Origin: Desulfonatronovibrio sp.
GTDB taxonomy: Bacteria; Desulfobacterota; Desulfovibrionia; Desulfovibrionales; Desulfonatronovibrionaceae
Length of the DNA stretch: 40,966 nucleotides
Assembly: GCA_007121655.1 (NCBI GenBank)
Contig: SKKD01000156.1
Location: forward strand, 1-40,966
Reading direction: 5' to 3'
Part shown: positions 37,470 to 40,966 of the stretch, piece by piece
Layout: each line of letters starts with the position of its first letter
How positions within the stretch are numbered: position 1 is the first letter of the stretch
Notes under the pieces: generated by a model
Seen by the model: the letters and a program-made list of their open reading frames with translations, nothing else
Told to the model about the DNA's origin: nothing
The model's database searches: none
Program-made: the position numbers and the translations under genes

Positions 37470-38906
37470 TCAGAAAAATTTTTTTCTCCTTGATGATGAT
37501 GGGATATTAAGGGCTGCCCTGTATTTAGCAACCGTTCTCCTGGCAATGTTCACTTCAAGTTCTTTTTTTAGATTGTTGGCTATTGCATCATCGCTTAATG
37601 GTTTTTGGGGATTTTCCCCGCCCACCAGTTTTTTGATGGCTGCCTTAACGCTTTCTGAACCCACCAGGCCTCCGTTGTCCATAGTCAGGGAACTGTTGAA
37701 AAAGAATTTTAGTTCAAAGATTCCAAAAGGGGTGGAAACATATTTATTGGTGGTGATCCGGCTCACGGTTGATTCGTGCATACTGATGTCTTCAGCAACT
37801 TCTCTGAGGATGAGTGGCTTCAGCCTGCTCACGCCATGCACGAAAAACTCTCTTTGAAATTTAAGAATGCTTTCCATGACCTTGTAAAGAGTGCGCTGGC
37901 GCTGGTGCAGACTTTTCATGAGCCATACGGCTGAACGGGTTTTTTCCAGGATGTAGTCATTGTCTTTTTTATTATTGTTGCCCTTTTGCACAGGATTCTG
38001 ATAAAAAGTACTTAAATGAATGGCGGGTATTCCGTCCTCATTAAGTATGATGGCAAAATCGTCTTCATATTTATAAACATAGATATCAGGGCTGATATAG
38101 ACTACGTCCTCTGTCCCATAGCTTGAACCCGGAAAAGGATCCAGGCTTTGTAAAACTTCAATATATTCTTTCATAAGCTCTTTGCTGATTTTGAATTTCC
38201 TAATCAAAGGAGCAAGTCTGTTTTTTTCGATATCTTCCAGATGTTCATTCACAAGTTCCATAAGGATGGGATCTGTTTCATTAAGAGCCGTCAACTGGAT
38301 CCTCAGGCACTCCCTCAGATCCCTGGAGGCTACGCCTACAGGATCAAAGTTCTGGATTTTCCTCAAAATACTTTCCACAGCTGATTCTGAAACAGAGCAT
38401 GTTTCGGCCAGTTCTTCAGTGGTTGACTTAAGATATCCCTTGGAATCAATATTGCCGATTATCTCCTCGCCGATCATCAGTTCCTCGTCAGTAAAGCTTT
38501 GCAGGAAAAGCTGCCACAGGAGATGGCCCTGCAAAGAAGGCTTGGAAGAGTACCTGGCTTCGTAGCTTTGCATCTCCTCGGGGACTTCCCATTCCCTGGA
38601 GCCTGTCTGTTTGGATGTACTGGAAAAATGACCCAGATAGTCCTCCCAATCGGCGTTGTTAACCATCTCTTTTTCTTCATTGGTCAGCTTGGAACCCTGA
38701 TCCTTGTCATTAAGGGCGTCTCTTTCCTTTTGCTCATCAGGGAGAACCTGTGTTTCCTCCAGCATGGGATTTTCCTGAAGCTCCTGCTGGACGATTTCCA
38801 GCAGTTCCATTCTGGATAATTGCAATAGCCTGATAGCCTGCTGAAGCTGTGGTGTCATAACCAGCTGCTGGGTCAGCTTAAGGTTTTGTCTCAGTTCCAG
38901 GGCCAT
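37470..38906 (-). CDS. rpoN: RNA polymerase sigma54 factor
   Basis: LELRQNLKLTQQLVMTPQLQQAIRLLQLSRMEL; RpoN-box-like ARRTVAKYRAALNIPSSSRRK. Confidence 0.98.
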   Translation of the reverse strand: MALELRQNLKLTQQLVMTPQLQQAIRLLQLSRMELLEIVQQELQENPMLEETQVLPDEQKERDALNDKDQGSKLTNEEKEMVNNADWEDYLGHFSSTSKQTGSREWEVPEEMQSYEARYSSKPSLQGHLLWQLFLQSFTDEELMIGEEIIGNIDSKGYLKSTTEELAETCSVSESAVESILRKIQNFDPVGVASRDLRECLRIQLTALNETDPILMELVNEHLEDIEKNRLAPLIRKFKISKELMKEYIEVLQSLDPFPGSSYGTEDVVYISPDIYVYKYEDDFAIILNEDGIPAIHLSTFYQNPVQKGNNNKKDNDYILEKTRSAVWLMKSLHQRQRTLYKVMESILKFQREFFVHGVSRLKPLILREVAEDISMHESTVSRITTNKYVSTPFGIFELKFFFNSSLTMDNGGLVGSESVKAAIKKLVGGENPQKPLSDDAIANNLKKELEVNIARRTVAKYRAALNIPSSSRRKKFF

Positions 38907-39033
38907 AGTGTATTTCCGTGTTGTTGGTTAAAGATTAACTTCATATTAGAATCGTATGAGATAAACACTCATTAGACAAGGATAAAAACAGACATTTCCG
39001 GGAAACAGGCTTGAGTTTTAGAAAAAACTGATG

Positions 39034-39756
39034 TTACAGGCGAAAAGATTCGCCAAGATATACGGTCCTTGCCCTTGTGTCGGCGATGATTTCCGAAGGT
39101 GCTCCATCCAGGATAACCTGACCGTCGTAAACAATGGAAGCCCTGTCACAGATCGTCAAAGTCTCTCTGACATTATGATCTGAAATAAGGATTCCGATAT
39201 TTTTCTTTTTCAACTTCAAAATAATTTTTTGGATATCATCCACAGCAATAGGATCGATTCCGGCAAATGGTTCATCCAGAAGAATAAACTTGGGATTTTT
39301 GATAAGAGCTCTGGCAATTTCCAGCCGCCTGCGCTCTCCGCCGGACAAAAAAGACGCTTTTTGATGGGCAAGTTTTGATATGCCGAGCTCATTCATCAGT
39401 TCTTCAGCCCTGTTCTTTTGGTTCTGTCTGTTATGCTCGGTGTACTCCAGGATAAGCATCAGGTTTTCGAAAACAGTCAGTTTTTTGAAAATTGAGCTTT
39501 CCTGTGGTAGATAACTTATGCCCAGCCCTGACCGTCTGGGCAGGGAAAAGCCGGTTATGTCGACCTGGTCAAAGATCACCCTGCCTTTGCTTGGGGAGAT
39601 GATGCCTACGAGCATATAGAAAGTGGTGGTTTTTCCAGCCCCGTTGGGACCCAGAAGTCCCACAATCTCTCCGCGCCTGATATCCAGCGATATTCCGCTG
39701 ACCACAAGCCTCTTGCCGTATTGCTTGTAAACCTCAATGGCTTTGAAACTATCCAC
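39034..39756 (-). CDS. lptB: LPS export ABC transporter ATP-binding protein
   Basis: GLLGPNGAGKTTTFYMLVGI, GLGISYLPQESSIFKKLTVFEN, LSGGERRRLEIARAL, ILLDEPFAGIDPIAV. Confidence 0.97.
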   Translation of the reverse strand: MDSFKAIEVYKQYGKRLVVSGISLDIRRGEIVGLLGPNGAGKTTTFYMLVGIISPSKGRVIFDQVDITGFSLPRRSGLGISYLPQESSIFKKLTVFENLMLILEYTEHNRQNQKNRAEELMNELGISKLAHQKASFLSGGERRRLEIARALIKNPKFILLDEPFAGIDPIAVDDIQKIILKLKKKNIGILISDHNVRETLTICDRASIVYDGQVILDGAPSEIIADTRARTVYLGESFRL

Positions 39757-39763
39757 CCTGGCT

Positions 39764-40273
39764 CTATTCCGTTTTCGAGTCCGAGTGAAAAATCACTCTG
39801 ACTCTCTTGTCCGGTCCACCCAGGACTTCGGATGTGTTTTCGTTCATGTTCAGGATAATGGTTTCACCTTCCACACTGTTTTGATCCTCAACCAGCCTGG
39901 GATTTTTTTCAAGCCGGGCGATGCCGGTATCCGGAAAATATATGAGCAGGTCGCTGAAACCTTTTCTGCCTTCACTTTCAATCCGAACCTCCCCTACAGC
40001 CTGGATTTTTTCAATGTTTTCCTCTTGGCCGGGGGAATCATTTTCCTGTCCGGGTTTGAGAAAAACATGGAGTTCGTCTGACCAGAGCTCAAAATCAGGC
40101 CTGACGACATGAACATTGCCGGTAAAAACAACCATGTTCTCCTGGCCGGTGTAAGTCATTTTATCCGAAGTGATGTCAGTGGACTGATTTTGATCATTAA
40201 CCAGTCCAAAGACTGCGCAGTTGGAAAAAAATATGAATGAAATTAATAAAATGCTTATTGATGCTGTTTTCAT
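39764..40273 (-). CDS. lptA: LptA/OstA-like LPS transport periplasmic protein
   Basis: DITSDKMTYTGQENMVVFTGNVHVVRPDFELWSDELHVFL, signal peptide; upstream of lptB. Confidence 0.9.
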   Translation of the reverse strand: MKTASISILLISFIFFSNCAVFGLVNDQNQSTDITSDKMTYTGQENMVVFTGNVHVVRPDFELWSDELHVFLKPGQENDSPGQEENIEKIQAVGEVRIESEGRKGFSDLLIYFPDTGIARLEKNPRLVEDQNSVEGETIILNMNENTSEVLGGPDKRVRVIFHSDSKTE

Positions 40274-40523
40274 GAAAACTCATTCAAGGACAGAAGCTGC
40301 CCAGGTTTATATTTAGATGTGACTTTGAAATAAAGGTCTACCCGGATAATTACTTTTAAAATATCGAAGTTTATTTTGCAAGAGTACTCCCTGTTGCTTA
40401 TGGTTCCGGGCAAGACCGATCCCTGAAATTTCTTTTAATATGCCTTGCACTAAATAAGTAACAAGTATCCGACTTGAGCTTGGAGGCTGAAGTTGATCCA
40501 GCTGAGAAAAAAACCATCCCGAT

Positions 40524-40966
40524 TTATCGCAACGAAGTTTTGACTCCTCCTGTTGACACTACCAGTTCATCATCCAGGTTTATAGTGGCTTGAGGACTTG
40601 TGACGGTGATTCCCCGTCCGCTAAAGACGACATTGTCTTCAAGTATAATAATGTTATCGCCGCCCCTGTATGCAGCCTTCTCTGACTTCACCTTTATTTC
40701 GCCATGATCTGCCAGGACATCAGGCCAAAGCCGGACAATGTTTTCATCCTGAAAAATCTTGCCCTGGGAAGCCCTGACCACAAGAGGATCGGAATTATTT
40801 TCTGGATGATAGGTAATAACCGGATTATCAAGGACAAAAATATTCTCATTCTCAATAAAACCGGCATTATCAGAAAAAAGCTCCAGGCTGCTTCTTCCTT
40901 CCTGTCCCTGCACCATAAAGAATTCACTGATATTCATGTCTACTTCCATCCGGTAGCTGCCTTCAA
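40524..40966 (-). CDS. lptC: LptC-related protein (5' end truncated by window edge)
   Basis: LELFSDNAGFIENENIFVLDNPVITYHPENNSDPLVVRASQGKIFQDENIVRLWPDV...AAYRGGDNIIILEDNVVFSGRGITVTSPQATINLDDELV; reading frame stays open to 40966. Confidence 0.8.
   Translation of the reverse strand, partial: EGSYRMEVDMNISEFFMVQGQEGRSSLELFSDNAGFIENENIFVLDNPVITYHPENNSDPLVVRASQGKIFQDENIVRLWPDVLADHGEIKVKSEKAAYRGGDNIIILEDNVVFSGRGITVTSPQATINLDDELVVSTGGVKTSLR

Noticed and set aside
1-40966. CRISPR array, tRNA/rRNA, prophage or transposase
   Set aside because: No regularly spaced direct repeats with unique spacers, no cloverleaf or rRNA-like sequence, and no integrase/transposase motifs seen by eye; a tRNAscan/CRISPR search would be needed to be certain.

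Overview
The window reads as a chromosomal segment of a sulfate-reducer-like (deltaproteobacterial/Desulfobacterota-type) bacterium; this taxonomic guess is inference from gene content. Left third (1-10759): a complex I operon, nuoC(partial)-D-H-I-J-K-[extra antiporter-like subunit]-L-M-N. It has no NuoE/F/G between D and H, four antiporter-like subunits, and several unusual residues at channel positions. Middle: a DMT permease, an AAA+ bEBP-like regulator whose GAFTGA motif is substituted, a Memo-family protein, folD-eno-coaX-(Fe-S) CCG protein, and rpe. These are followed by the most interesting region (about 19.6-26.9 kb). It holds a translationally coupled operon of a KamA (lysine 2,3-aminomutase-like) radical SAM enzyme, two D-Ala-D-Ala-ligase-like ATP-grasp enzymes and a GNAT. 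Next to it are a sigma54 activator and a divergent GNAT-HDAC fusion protein. I propose a beta-lysine-derived small-peptide or amide metabolite system with acetylation/deacetylation chemistry. Right third: a CNNM-like protein, a possible SLOG-like protein, an RND efflux pair with a PII-like protein, and the conserved lptC-lptA-lptB-rpoN-hpf-ptsN-rapZ-mannose PTS (EIIA/B/C) block. No tRNA, rRNA, CRISPR or transposase was seen. All calls come from reading the sequence and the supplied ORF translations by eye; no searches were run.
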